Below are positions 56,392 to 64,000 of a stretch of 64,000 nucleotides of DNA, piece after piece. The number at the start of each line of letters is the position of its first letter. The stretch's first letter is position 1. The position numbers were made by a program, and so were the translations under genes. The notes beneath the pieces are model-generated. The model was given only the letters and a program-made list of their open reading frames with translations, was not told the DNA's origin and did no database searches. The stretch is from Paracoccaceae bacterium (GTDB lineage Bacteria; Pseudomonadota; Alphaproteobacteria; Rhodobacterales; Rhodobacteraceae), in assembly GCA_030750975.1 (NCBI GenBank), contig JASMHC010000001.1, positions 287,595 through 351,594 of the forward strand, read 5' to 3'.

Positions 56392-57909
56392 TTACCCCAC
56401 ACTTCCCTCAAGTGAAATCGCCACAAGCTGCTGTGCTTCCATGGCAAATTCCATCGGCAGAGCTTGCAGCACCTCTTTGGCAAACCCGTTGACGATCAGG
56501 GCCACGGCCTCTTCCTCGTCCATGCCGCGCTGGCGGCAATAGAACATCTGGTCGTCGTCCACCTTCGATGTCGTCGCTTCATGCTCAACGCGGCTCGAGT
56601 TATTCTTCACCTCGATATAGGGCACCGTGTGTGCCCCGCATTTATCGCCAATCAAAAGCGAGTCACACTGCGTATAATTCCGGCTGTTCTTGGCTTTCGG
56701 GTGCATCGACACCAGCCCGCGATAGGTGTTCTGCGCTTTTCCCGCACTGATACCCTTTGAGACAATCCGCGATTTGGTATCGCGGCCCAAATGCACCATT
56801 TTGGTGCCCGTATCGGCCTGTTGGTAATTATTGGTGATCGCGATTGAGTAAAACTCGCCCTGAGACTCGTTGCCGCGCAGGATGCAGCTTGGATACTTCC
56901 ATGTGACGGCCGAACCGGTTTCAACCTGCGTCCACATCACTTTCGACCGATCCCCACGGCAATCGGCACGTTTGGTGACGAAGTTGTAAATGCCGCCCTT
57001 GCCCTCTTCATCGCCGGGGAACCAGTTTTGAACGGTCGAGTATTTCACTTCGGCGTCTTCTTCGATGATGATCTCAACCACCGCTGCGTGAAGCTGGGCC
57101 GTATCGCGTTGCGGAGCGGTGCAGCCTTCAAGATAGCTGACATAAGACCCCTTGTCGGCAATGATCAACGTGCGTTCGAATTGTCCGGTGTTTTCCGCAT
57201 TGATGCGGAAATAGGTCGACAACTCCATCGGACACCGCACACCGGGCGGAATATACACGAACGACCCGTCCGAAAAGACGGCGCTATTCAGGGTGGCATA
57301 AAAATTGTCAGAGACCGGAACCACCGAACCGAGATACTTGCGCACAAGCTCCGGATGTTCGCGAATGGCTTCCGAGATGGAACAAAAGATGACGCCGACT
57401 TTTTCAAGCTCGTCCTTGAAGGTGGTGCCAACCGAAACCGAGTCAAACACAGCATCAACCGCAACCTTTCGGCCCTCGGCGGGGGCGCTTTCAGCGCCTT
57501 CCACCCCTGCCAGAATCATCTGTTCTTTCAAAGGGATGCCAAGTTTTTCGTAAGTGGCCAAAAGCTTGGGATCAACTTCGTCCAGCGATTTCGGCTTTTC
57601 GGCCATGCTGGCAGGCCGCGCATAGTAATACTGATCCTGAAAATCGATCTTCGGATAGCTGACCATCGCCCAATCGGGTTCGTCAAGTTTTTCCCAACGC
57701 GCGAATGCCTGAAGGCGCCACTCGGTCATCCATTCCGGTTCGTTGTTTTTTTCACTGATCAGCTTGACGATATCGGTGTTTACGCCCTTGGGGGCGTATT
57801 CCATCTCGATATCCGTGTCCCAGCCATATTTATATGTGCTAACCTCGGCCACCGCGTCCACGGTTTCCTGATCCACGCCTTCTTTGACATTCGTATCCGT
57901 CATCGTCAT
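56392..57909 (-). CDS. sufB: Fe-S cluster assembly protein SufB
   Basis: 505 residues from the ATG at 57909; a longer frame upstream to 58059 overlaps the desulfurase gene and is not SufB-like. Contains the scaffold core with the active-site cysteine in [16 protein letters not shown] and the family stretches [18 protein letters not shown] and [17 protein letters not shown]. Forms SufBC2D. It starts 16 nt after the desulfurase stop. Confidence 0.96.
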   Translation of the reverse strand: MTMTDTNVKEGVDQETVDAVAEVSTYKYGWDTDIEMEYAPKGVNTDIVKLISEKNNEPEWMTEWRLQAFARWEKLDEPDWAMVSYPKIDFQDQYYYARPASMAEKPKSLDEVDPKLLATYEKLGIPLKEQMILAGVEGAESAPAEGRKVAVDAVFDSVSVGTTFKDELEKVGVIFCSISEAIREHPELVRKYLGSVVPVSDNFYATLNSAVFSDGSFVYIPPGVRCPMELSTYFRINAENTGQFERTLIIADKGSYVSYLEGCTAPQRDTAQLHAAVVEIIIEEDAEVKYSTVQNWFPGDEEGKGGIYNFVTKRADCRGDRSKVMWTQVETGSAVTWKYPSCILRGNESQGEFYSIAITNNYQQADTGTKMVHLGRDTKSRIVSKGISAGKAQNTYRGLVSMHPKAKNSRNYTQCDSLLIGDKCGAHTVPYIEVKNNSSRVEHEATTSKVDDDQMFYCRQRGMDEEEAVALIVNGFAKEVLQALPMEFAMEAQQLVAISLEGSVG

Positions 57910-57925
57910 CAGAGCATCCGTTCCT

Positions 57926-58972
57926 TCAAGCCGCCCGATCGCGGTGTTTCTTCCATTGAGCCAGCCATGCATCGGCAAAACCGGCAATCTGTTCTTTTGT
58001 CGTGTCAGGACCAATGCTGACCCGAATGGCCGACGCGGCGGCCTGTTCGTTATACCCATAGGCTTTCAGCACGCGGCTGGCACGCACCTTGCCGCTTGAA
58101 CATGCAGATCCTGCCGAGATGGCAAAACCTGCCAAATCCATCTGCATGACCTGTGTTTCACCCTTCCATCCTTCCGAAAGGATACAAGAGGTGTTCGGCA
58201 GCCGCTTTGCCTGATTTCCGGGGAAAATAGTGTTATAAGCTGCATCCGCAATACGCATTTCAAGAAAGTCGCGATTTTCCGCAACTTCTTCCCAAACACC
58301 ATTCGACAGATCCTGCATTGCGGCCTCGGCGGCAGCCCCAAAGCCAGCGATTCCCGTGATGTTTTCCGTTCCCGCACGGCGTCCCATTTCCTGACCACCG
58401 CCTTTTAGTTGGGCCTCGATATCCGTGCCACGCTTGACGACAAGTGCGCCAATGCCCTTCGGACCCCCCAATTTATGGGCAGAAACCAGAATAGCTTCGG
58501 TGTTCAGCCAGTTGAATGCAAAGGGGATTTTTCCGAACGCCTGCGTTACGTCCGATACCGCCAACCCATCGGGCAGGTTCTGAATGACGCCGGTTTCGGA
58601 ATTGGCCATTTGCAGGGTTGAGGTCTGAGGATCAGAGACCTTCACCAAACCGCGTTCATCGCATGGCAGTGTTTCGTCAATCCAGCTCAGCACGGCGTCA
58701 TGTTCGATCGCGGACCCCGACAAGCCGCGACCACCAAGAACTAGCGCCGCTGCCTCGGTCGCGCCGGATGTAAAAATAACATCCGCACCGTCTGCCCCCA
58801 AGGCCGAAGCGACCTGACCACGGGCCTTTTCGACAATGGCCTTTGCCTTGCGCCCCTCGGCATGAACCGAAGACGGATTCCCGATGCAATCCATAGCCGC
58901 AATCATCGCATCGCGGGCCTGTGGGCGCAGCGGCGTTGTCGCGTTCCAGTCAAGATAGCTGCGCTGCTTCAT
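57926..58972 (-). CDS. Cysteine desulfurase, IscS/NifS type
   Basis: 348 residues, shorter than E. coli IscS (404). PLP lysine in [11 protein letters not shown], catalytic cysteine in [11 protein letters not shown]. The region usually reading DATQ is SDVTQ, as in a Rhodobacterales branch of the family. Works alongside the SufS desulfurase in the same operon. Overlaps iscR by 4 nt. Confidence 0.93.
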   Translation of the reverse strand: MKQRSYLDWNATTPLRPQARDAMIAAMDCIGNPSSVHAEGRKAKAIVEKARGQVASALGADGADVIFTSGATEAAALVLGGRGLSGSAIEHDAVLSWIDETLPCDERGLVKVSDPQTSTLQMANSETGVIQNLPDGLAVSDVTQAFGKIPFAFNWLNTEAILVSAHKLGGPKGIGALVVKRGTDIEAQLKGGGQEMGRRAGTENITGIAGFGAAAEAAMQDLSNGVWEEVAENRDFLEMRIADAAYNTIFPGNQAKRLPNTSCILSEGWKGETQVMQMDLAGFAISAGSACSSGKVRASRVLKAYGYNEQAAASAIRVSIGPDTTKEQIAGFADAWLAQWKKHRDRAA

Positions 58973-59430
58973 TCGTCATCCACAACCGACAACAAGGTGG
59001 GGATCGCCGGACAAGGGGCGATTTCATTGCGCACAACGTCCGACAGGCGGGTTTGATGCAGGAAAACATAGACATTCGCCGAAAGGCTTTCCCACAGCCG
59101 GTTGGCCATGCTTTGCGCCCGCGATCCCGACATTCCACCACTGACGCCCGCCCCAGTGTGCAGGGCATTCACAGTTTCATCGACGGCTGCAAGGATTTCG
59201 GATACCCGAATATCGGACGGCGTTCTGGCAAGCTTGTACCCGCCGCCTGGCCCCCTGACCGATTGCACAAGCCCTTCGCGACGCAGCTTGACAAACAATT
59301 GCTCAAGATACGGCAACGAGATGTCCTGCCGCTTGGAAATATCGGCAAGCGTCACGAGGTTGCCCTCGGGCTGAAGGGCCAAATCTGCCAGCGCGACCAT
59401 CGCGTAGCGGCCTTTGGTAGATAGCTTCAT
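58969..59430 (-). CDS. iscR: Rrf2-family iron-sulfur regulator IscR, single-cysteine type
   Basis: 153 residues. Rrf2 winged helix (TLADISKRQDISLPYLEQLF, VRGPGGGYKLA). E. coli IscR holds its cluster with three cysteines and a histidine in the central loop; here that loop (TGAGVSGGMSGSRAQS) has none, and the only cysteine is C140 near the C-terminus. This matches the Rhodobacter type reported to bind a cluster differently and to repress iron-sulfur genes. First gene of the operon. Confidence 0.93.
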   Translation of the reverse strand: MKLSTKGRYAMVALADLALQPEGNLVTLADISKRQDISLPYLEQLFVKLRREGLVQSVRGPGGGYKLARTPSDIRVSEILAAVDETVNALHTGAGVSGGMSGSRAQSMANRLWESLSANVYVFLHQTRLSDVVRNEIAPCPAIPTLLSVVDDE

Positions 59431-59496
59431 GCGAACGAAACCCCGAATTCATTGACGCGGCAGCCAGCAACGATTAGTTGCCTATGACGGGCTTGC

Positions 59497-59525
59497 GCTA
59501 TAGTAAGTCTTTAGAATGTTTCTAA
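59497..59525 (-). promoter_or_regulatory. iscR-suf promoter with overlapping palindromic operator
   Basis: On the minus strand TTAGAA (-35, 59525-59520) and TATAGC (-10, 59502-59497) are 17 nt apart. The perfect inverted repeat TTAGAA-TGT-TTCTAA (59511-59525) covers the -35, so a bound regulator would block RNA polymerase. The motif resembles the Iron-Rhodo-box described for Rhodobacterales. The site also lies about 60-75 bp before the divergent hydrolase ATG. Confidence 0.7.
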
Positions 59526-59584
59526 GGTCCTTGAGGAAAACTGTCAACTTCTCTTAGGCCCAATATCAGGAGACCGAAAATCCT

Positions 59585-60238
59585 ATGCCTGAGGTCATTT
59601 TTCCCGGACCCGAAGGCCGCCTGGAAGGCCGCTATCACCCGCAAAAAGAACGTGACGCACCGATTGCCATCGTACTGCATCCGCACCCGCAATTTGGCGG
59701 GACCATGAACAATAAGGTCGTGTATAATCTGCATTATGCATTTTATAACATGGGCTTTACCGTATTACGCTTCAACTTCCGCGGCGTCGGCCGTTCGCAG
59801 GGCGAATATGACCAAGGCGTAGGGGAATTGTCCGATGCCGCTTCGGCGCTGGATTACCTTCAGTCGATGAACAACAATTCCAAGCATTGCTGGGTTGCGG
59901 GTTTCAGCTTTGGCGCCTGGATCGGCATGCAATTGCTGATGCGCCGACCCGAGATTACCGGGTTTATTTCTGTGTCACCGCCGGCAAATATGTATGATTT
60001 CAGCTTCCTTGCCCCCTGCCCGTCTTCGGGTCTGATCATCAATGGGGCGAACGACCGTGTTGCCCCGCCCGAAGATACGACCACTTTGGTCAACAAGTTG
60101 CACGAACAAAAGGGCATCACCATCACCCATCAGGAAGTCGAAGGTGCGGGGCATTTCTTTGATGAACCGCATATGGACAACATGATCGGTTCGGTCACGG
60201 ATTATGTGAAGCGGCGCCTGACAGAAAATACACGGTAA
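59585..60238 (+). CDS. Alpha/beta hydrolase
   Basis: 217 residues. Nucleophile elbow GFSFGA with Ser108, early motif HPHPQFGGTMNNKVV typical of the dienelactone-hydrolase-like branch, and the catalytic histidine in EGAGHFFDEPH. Small-ester hydrolase of unknown substrate. It starts from the region shared with iscR, and 6 nt later the small gene at 60245 begins. Confidence 0.9.
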   Translation: MPEVIFPGPEGRLEGRYHPQKERDAPIAIVLHPHPQFGGTMNNKVVYNLHYAFYNMGFTVLRFNFRGVGRSQGEYDQGVGELSDAASALDYLQSMNNNSKHCWVAGFSFGAWIGMQLLMRRPEITGFISVSPPANMYDFSFLAPCPSSGLIINGANDRVAPPEDTTTLVNKLHEQKGITITHQEVEGAGHFFDEPHMDNMIGSVTDYVKRRLTENTR

Positions 60239-60244
60239 AAGCCT

Positions 60245-60481
60245 ATGAGTGTTACGGACGATCTTGCCGACGCATTGGCCCGCGATACGATCGAGGCCAT
60301 GGACAAGATTGGGGATGACAATCTGATCAACGAGGTGGCCAAGCAATTGGCCGCGACGTCCACCACCTCGGAAGAGGCGTATATGACCTCGATCCGTGTC
60401 CGTCTGGCCGAACGCCGTGCGCGAAACTACCTGCAAAAGCGCATTGCGGATTTTGCCGCCGGAAATTCGCGAGACAAGTGA
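60245..60481 (+). CDS. Small protein of unknown function
   Basis: 78 residues, soluble and highly charged, mostly helical by composition (LADALARDTIEAMDKIGD, RVRLAERRARNYLQKRIADF). I recognise no family. It is 6 nt after the hydrolase stop and 21 nt before the VIT transporter, on the same strand, so an accessory role for either is possible. Confidence 0.6.
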   Translation: MSVTDDLADALARDTIEAMDKIGDDNLINEVAKQLAATSTTSEEAYMTSIRVRLAERRARNYLQKRIADFAAGNSRDK

Positions 60482-60502
60482 TCGGACAGGACGAACCCGC
60501 CC

Positions 60503-61228
60503 ATGGATATCAAGCAACACCGGCGCGACGCTCATGGCATAAACGGGTTTCAGGAAAATCTCCGACAGATCGTTTATGGCGGCAATGACGGTATCGTCAC
60601 CACCTTTGCCGTCGTGGCCGGTTTCGCTGGTGCGAATGCGGAAGGAACCGCAGGGATCGGGCTGATCGCGGTCATTATTTTCGGTTTTGCCAATCTTCTT
60701 GCCGATGCGACCTCAATGGGGTTGGGCGAATTTCTGTCCAGCCGGTCTGAACAGGACGTCTATAACGCCCGACAGCGCAGTGAACAGCATCTGATCGCGA
60801 CCGAACCTGCCCGCGAACGCAGCGAGGTTCTGTCGATACTCGCACAAAAGGGTCTAGAAACGAACGACGCAGAGAAATTTGCAGACGAGCTTTGCAAACA
60901 TCCGGACCTGCTTACGGATTTCATGATGCGATATGAATTTGGAATGTCCCATCCGGACGATCAGAATCCGGCCCTGAGCGGTCTTTACACGTTCTTTTCC
61001 TTTCTGGTTTTCGGCTGCATCCCATTGCTGCCTTACGTTCTTCAAATGCCGCTGGATCAGGCTTTCTGGGCTTCGGTCGCCGCAACGGCCGGGGCGTTGT
61101 TACTGCTTGGATTGTTTCGCTGGCGCATTACACGCGAAGGCTTGTCGCGCTCGGTTTTCGAAACGCTTTTGGTTGGCGGAGTCTGCGCCCTTGTGGCCTA
61201 TTCAGTCGGCTGGATTCTGGGTGGCTGA
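60503..61228 (+). CDS. VIT1/CCC1-family iron/manganese transporter
   Basis: 241 residues. Helices around GGNDGIVTTFAVVAG (first) and three to four C-terminal helices; between them lies a cytoplasmic loop rich in Glu and Met (SSRSEQDVYNARQRSEQHL, ELCKHPDLLTDFMMRYE), the metal-binding insert of VIT proteins. Exports or stores Fe2+ or Mn2+. Proximity to the IscR-controlled suf operon fits an iron-homeostasis role. Confidence 0.88.
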   Translation: MDIKQHRRDAHGINGFQENLRQIVYGGNDGIVTTFAVVAGFAGANAEGTAGIGLIAVIIFGFANLLADATSMGLGEFLSSRSEQDVYNARQRSEQHLIATEPARERSEVLSILAQKGLETNDAEKFADELCKHPDLLTDFMMRYEFGMSHPDDQNPALSGLYTFFSFLVFGCIPLLPYVLQMPLDQAFWASVAATAGALLLLGLFRWRITREGLSRSVFETLLVGGVCALVAYSVGWILGG

Positions 61229-61299
61229 TTTCAACCGCGCTTGCGCAAGGATTATTCTTGTCCTACCGAAAAGTGCAGTTGAAATTCAAAGGATCCACC

Positions 61300-61635
61300 A
61301 TGCCTGTCGCCTATATTTATCTGGTCGTCGCCGTCATATTTGAAACAACCGGAACAACAGCCCTTCAGGCAAGCCAGCAATTTACCAAATTCTGGCCGTC
61401 GGTCATCGTTGTCATCGCTTATGGTGCGGCGTTTTATTTTTTGGGGCTGACGCTGAAATCCATCCCGGTCGGGGTTGCCTATGCCATCTGGTCCGGTCTG
61501 GGCATCGCCTTCATCGCACTGATCGGGCTGGTTGTGTTTGGGCAAAAACTGGATTTGGCGGCGGTGATCGGGATTTTGATGATCCTCACGGGGATCGCGA
61601 TTATCAACCTGTTCTCGTCATCGGCTAATCACTAA
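61300..61635 (+). CDS. Small multidrug resistance (SMR) family transporter
   Basis: 111 residues from the ATG at 61300, which gives a normal SMR length. Four membrane helices, with the membrane-embedded glutamate at E15 (VVAVIFETTGTTAL) and the signature GVAYAIWSGLGIA. Proton-coupled exporter of quaternary ammonium compounds or guanidinium; the subgroup is not decided. The frame is also open upstream to 61258 but without a good start. Confidence 0.92.
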   Translation: MPVAYIYLVVAVIFETTGTTALQASQQFTKFWPSVIVVIAYGAAFYFLGLTLKSIPVGVAYAIWSGLGIAFIALIGLVVFGQKLDLAAVIGILMILTGIAIINLFSSSANH

Positions 61636-61662
61636 AAGGCTTTGTAAAATTGCCGAAACGCC

Positions 61663-61874
61663 TCAGGCATCAAGTTCGGCATCCCAGTACAGAAAATCCA
61701 TCCAGCTATCGTGCAGATAATTGGGCGGAAAGCGCCGTCCCATGTTGCGTAATTCCTCCGACTTTGGCTGGCGCGGCGCTTTTCTCAAATGCATATTGGT
61801 CTGACGCAACGTGACCGTTTGGTCTGGGTGCTCGGGCGCAGATTGGACGATCCCTTTTACGCTGCTGGGGCAGC
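61663..61874 (-). pseudogene. Probable 3' remnant of a gene cut by the IS66 element
   Basis: From inside the end of tnpC the minus strand reads, in another frame, through SAPEHPDQTVTL and PRQPKSEELRNMGRRF to PPNYLHDSWMDFLYWD and a stop at 61663. It looks like the natural end of a protein, but its beginning would lie beyond the IS. I recognise no family. The remainder could be a short intact ORF starting near the Met before HLRKAP instead. Confidence 0.45.
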
Positions 61875-63353
61875 GTAACGCCAGGGCATGAGTTCGTCCA
61901 GACGAGTGATCTTGTGATCTGCGATCCGGGCGAGAACCCATGTGAGCCAGGCTTGCGGGTCGACATTGTTCAGCTTGGCGGTTTCAATCAAGGTGTACGC
62001 GATTGCCGCAGCCTCACCGCCACCTTTGGAGCCGACGAAGAGGAAGTTTTTCCGGCCCAAAGCGATACAGCGGATCGATCTTTCCGCAGAATTGTTGTCC
62101 AATTCCAGAAAGCCATTTTCCAGATAGCCGCGCATTTTCTTCATGCGGCCAAGGGCGTAGCGGATGGCTTTGGCGAGATCGGATTTTCCGGAAATGCGGT
62201 TCAACTGGGCGTTCAGCCAGAGTTCCAGATCATCGAAAACCGGTTTGGCGTCGCGCTGACGCAGGGCGATCCGCTCTCCCGGTGTTTCCCCGCGAGCGGC
62301 CTTTTCCACTTTGTAGAGGAGCGCGATGCGCTTTATGGCTTCCTCTGCGATGGCATTGCCCTGTGATTGGAAAATATCAACGAACTTGCGCCTGACATGC
62401 GCCATGCACGCCATCTCATGAACGTCATCCTTGGCGAACAGGTCGTTGAACCCGGTGTAACCATCCGCATGGATCCAGCCTTTGAACGGGGCAAGATGAT
62501 CTGTAGGGTGTTTGCCTTCGCGGTCAGGACTGAACTTGTACCAGGCGGCGGGTGGATCGCTACTGCCCCAAGGGCGCTCATCCCGGACATAGGTCCAGAT
62601 CCGAGCCGTGGCGCATTTCTTTTTCGCCTGCATTCTGATCGGGGTATCGTCGGCGAAGATCGCCTGACCCGAGCGGACATATCGCCCAATCGCATCCGCG
62701 AGAGGCTCCAGAAGCTTCGACGATTGCCCGACCCATCCCGCCAGCGTTGAGCGGTCCAGATCAATGCCCTCGCGGGCGAAAATCTGGCTTTGGCGATAAA
62801 GTGGGCAATGATCCGCATACTTATTCACAAGGACATGCGCCAGAAGACCAGCGCCGGGGCGGCCGCGCTCGATCGGGCGCGACGGCAAAGCGGCCTGAAC
62901 AATCTTATCGCAGCATTTGCAGGCCATCCTCGGACGCACGATCCGGTTCACCACGAACCGACCGGGGATGTATTCCAGTTCTTCGGTCACATCTTCGCCA
63001 ATGGCCCGTAGATCACCACCGCATTTGCAGGCCTCACCGGGGCTCAGGATTTCCTCATTGCGCGGCAGAGACGGCGGTAACGGCTTGCGCTTCGGCTTCT
63101 GCTTTGGATCAGTCGTTTCTTCGGGTGGGGCGATGCGAGCAGCAGAGGTCTCTTCCTCTTCAAGCCGTAGCTGCAAGTTGAGCTGATCGGCGGATTCCGA
63201 TCTCGATCCGAAACGGTGCCGCTGATGGCCGGCAAGCTGATGCTTCAGCTTCTCGATCTCCAACGCCTGCGCCTTGGCCAATTCGACCAAACCTTCCGCT
63301 GCGACACGCAATTCAGCAGGGTCAGATGGTAGGGATTTGGGCGCGTCGAACAT
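61857..63353 (-). CDS. IS66 transposase TnpC
   Basis: 498 residues. Leucine-zipper-like start, zinc-finger region ([15 protein letters not shown]), then the DDE catalytic core with [18 protein letters not shown] and [10 protein letters not shown], and the C-terminal end LDELMPWRY typical of IS66. All three acidic residues are present. Confidence 0.96.
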   Translation of the reverse strand: MFDAPKSLPSDPAELRVAAEGLVELAKAQALEIEKLKHQLAGHQRHRFGSRSESADQLNLQLRLEEEETSAARIAPPEETTDPKQKPKRKPLPPSLPRNEEILSPGEACKCGGDLRAIGEDVTEELEYIPGRFVVNRIVRPRMACKCCDKIVQAALPSRPIERGRPGAGLLAHVLVNKYADHCPLYRQSQIFAREGIDLDRSTLAGWVGQSSKLLEPLADAIGRYVRSGQAIFADDTPIRMQAKKKCATARIWTYVRDERPWGSSDPPAAWYKFSPDREGKHPTDHLAPFKGWIHADGYTGFNDLFAKDDVHEMACMAHVRRKFVDIFQSQGNAIAEEAIKRIALLYKVEKAARGETPGERIALRQRDAKPVFDDLELWLNAQLNRISGKSDLAKAIRYALGRMKKMRGYLENGFLELDNNSAERSIRCIALGRKNFLFVGSKGGGEAAAIAYTLIETAKLNNVDPQAWLTWVLARIADHKITRLDELMPWRYAAPAA

Positions 63354-63390
63354 GCCCGACTTATAGCGGAGTGCCGGACTGATGTGAATC

Positions 63391-63762
63391 CTATGGCGCT
63401 GGATTTGCTGACAATTTCCCGACCGTTAAGGGCCGCCAAGTGCGTTGCGGCGTGCGCCAGTCGATCCCTTCCAGCAGCATCGACAATTGTGCCGGGCTCA
63501 CTGTGACCTTCCCATCTGATGCTGCCGGCCAAACGTATTTGCCCTTCTCAAGACGCTTGGAGAACATGCAAGCCCCTTGACCATCCCACCATACGATCTT
63601 CACCAGATCGCCTCGGCGACCGCGAAACACAAACAGATGTCCAGAGTATGGGTCCTGCTTCAGAACACTCTCGGCCAGGGCCGACAAACCGTTGAACTGC
63701 TTACGCATGTCGGTGACACCTGCGGCCAACCAAATCCGCGTGTTGGCTGGAACCGGGATCAC
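63391..63762 (-). CDS. IS66 accessory protein TnpB
   Basis: 123 residues from a GTG whose codon overlaps the tnpA stop. Contains [37 protein letters not shown] and [10 protein letters not shown], the signature stretches of IS66 Orf2. It is needed for transposition with TnpA. It ends 37 nt before tnpC. Confidence 0.95.
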   Translation of the reverse strand: MIPVPANTRIWLAAGVTDMRKQFNGLSALAESVLKQDPYSGHLFVFRGRRGDLVKIVWWDGQGACMFSKRLEKGKYVWPAASDGKVTVSPAQLSMLLEGIDWRTPQRTWRPLTVGKLSANPAP

Positions 63763-64000
63763 GCCATCAATCCCTCGACCAACGCCAAAACGCCAGACAA
63801 TGCTGTCGGGCCTTCCACCAAAACCCGTCGACCATCCGACAAGGTGATATCGACGCGCTGCGCTGAAACCACCGATTCCACGTCTCTCGTGTCTTCAACC
63901 AATGGAACAGCGACCGCCCCTTCGATCTCAACTGGAAAAAAGCCACCGTGGCAATCCGGTTCAGCAATCTCGGACTCCGGGGCAAACCTTGGGTCCTTTA
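63759..64000 (-). CDS. IS66 accessory protein TnpA, C-terminal part
   Basis: 79 codons open from the window edge to a TGA at 63759 that overlaps the tnpB start. The end [18 protein letters not shown] matches the C-terminal region of IS66 Orf1. The N-terminal part (helix-turn-helix) is beyond the window, so no start is visible. Confidence 0.88.
   Translation of the reverse strand, partial: KDPRFAPESEIAEPDCHGGFFPVEIEGAVAVPLVEDTRDVESVVSAQRVDITLSDGRRVLVEGPTALSGVLALVEGLMA

Larger units (their letters stand above)
61857..64000 (-). mobile_element. IS66-family insertion element, partial (right end beyond window)
   Basis: Three transposition genes in the tnpA-tnpB-tnpC order and overlap pattern of the IS66 family, all read leftwards. 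The left boundary is near 61857-61875: GTAACGCC at 61875 resembles the GTAA start of IS66 ends, but the other end and the 8-bp target duplication cannot be seen, so this is not proven. The genes look intact, so the element may still be active. Confidence 0.85.

Noticed and set aside
63767..63985. 72-codon minus-strand frame with a start codon
   Set aside because: It is out of frame with IS66 TnpA; the true frame is open across the window edge and ends in the tnpB overlap.

Overview
The window looks like chromosome of a Rhodobacteraceae (Roseobacter-clade) alphaproteobacterium. The main signs are the dusB/nifR3-ntrB-ntrC-ntrY-ntrX operon, a fused ispDF gene, an Rrf2/IscR regulator with a single cysteine heading a mixed isc/suf operon, many small Rhodobacterales-type proteins and moderately high GC. 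This is inferred from gene content; no rRNA gene is present to confirm it. One tRNA (Arg, CCG) is found, and no CRISPR array.

Layout. 0.3-3.8 kb: two tiny tandem lipoproteins, an XRE-cupin regulator divergent from an acyl-CoA ligase, a DsbA-type oxidoreductase and a small K+ channel. 3.9-9.8 kb: mfd, a membrane protein, hemB and a SYLF lipoprotein. 9.8-24 kb: a penicillin-acylase-like enzyme, then minus-strand hfq-hflX, trkA-trkH and the nitrogen-regulatory operon dusB-ntrB-ntrC-ntrY-ntrX. 24-27.6 kb: ispDF-pgpA-cinA and amtB, the latter with an NtrC-like palindrome upstream. 27.6-35.7 kb: a MmgE/PrpD protein, a RatA/Coq10 protein, hpt, two c-type cytochromes, lipA, a divergent DUF6456/DUF6477-like pair and a non-pyrrolysine MttB homologue. 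35.8-44.3 kb: guaA, an EamA transporter, an orphan P-loop ATPase, metA, a TetR regulator, an acyltransferase, a glycosyltransferase and rplM-rpsI. 44.3-50.6 kb: a 0.6-kb stretch with a candidate small RNA or leader, ialB, and an envelope cluster (L,D-transpeptidase, lpxD, acyl carrier protein, ketoacyl synthase) divergent from a DUF882 peptidase-like gene. 50.7-59.5 kb: tRNA-Arg and the ten-gene iscR-iscS-sufB-fkbM-ybjQ-sufC-sufD-yip1-yip1-sufS operon. 59.5-61.6 kb: a hydrolase, a small unknown protein, a VIT-type metal transporter and an SMR transporter. 61.7-64 kb: an IS66-family element running off the right edge, next to what looks like the tail of an interrupted gene.

Functional themes are nitrogen control (NtrBC/NtrYX with amtB), Fe-S assembly and iron (IscR with an operator on its own -35, the SUF machinery, the VIT transporter), and envelope building (lpxD/ACP/KAS, Ldt, DUF882, IalB). 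Most genes are ordinary core functions. The least explained features are the candidate RNA at 44.69-44.79 kb, the FkbM and YbjQ genes embedded in the suf operon, a palindromic repeat present in two intergenic regions, and the two tiny lipoprotein genes.
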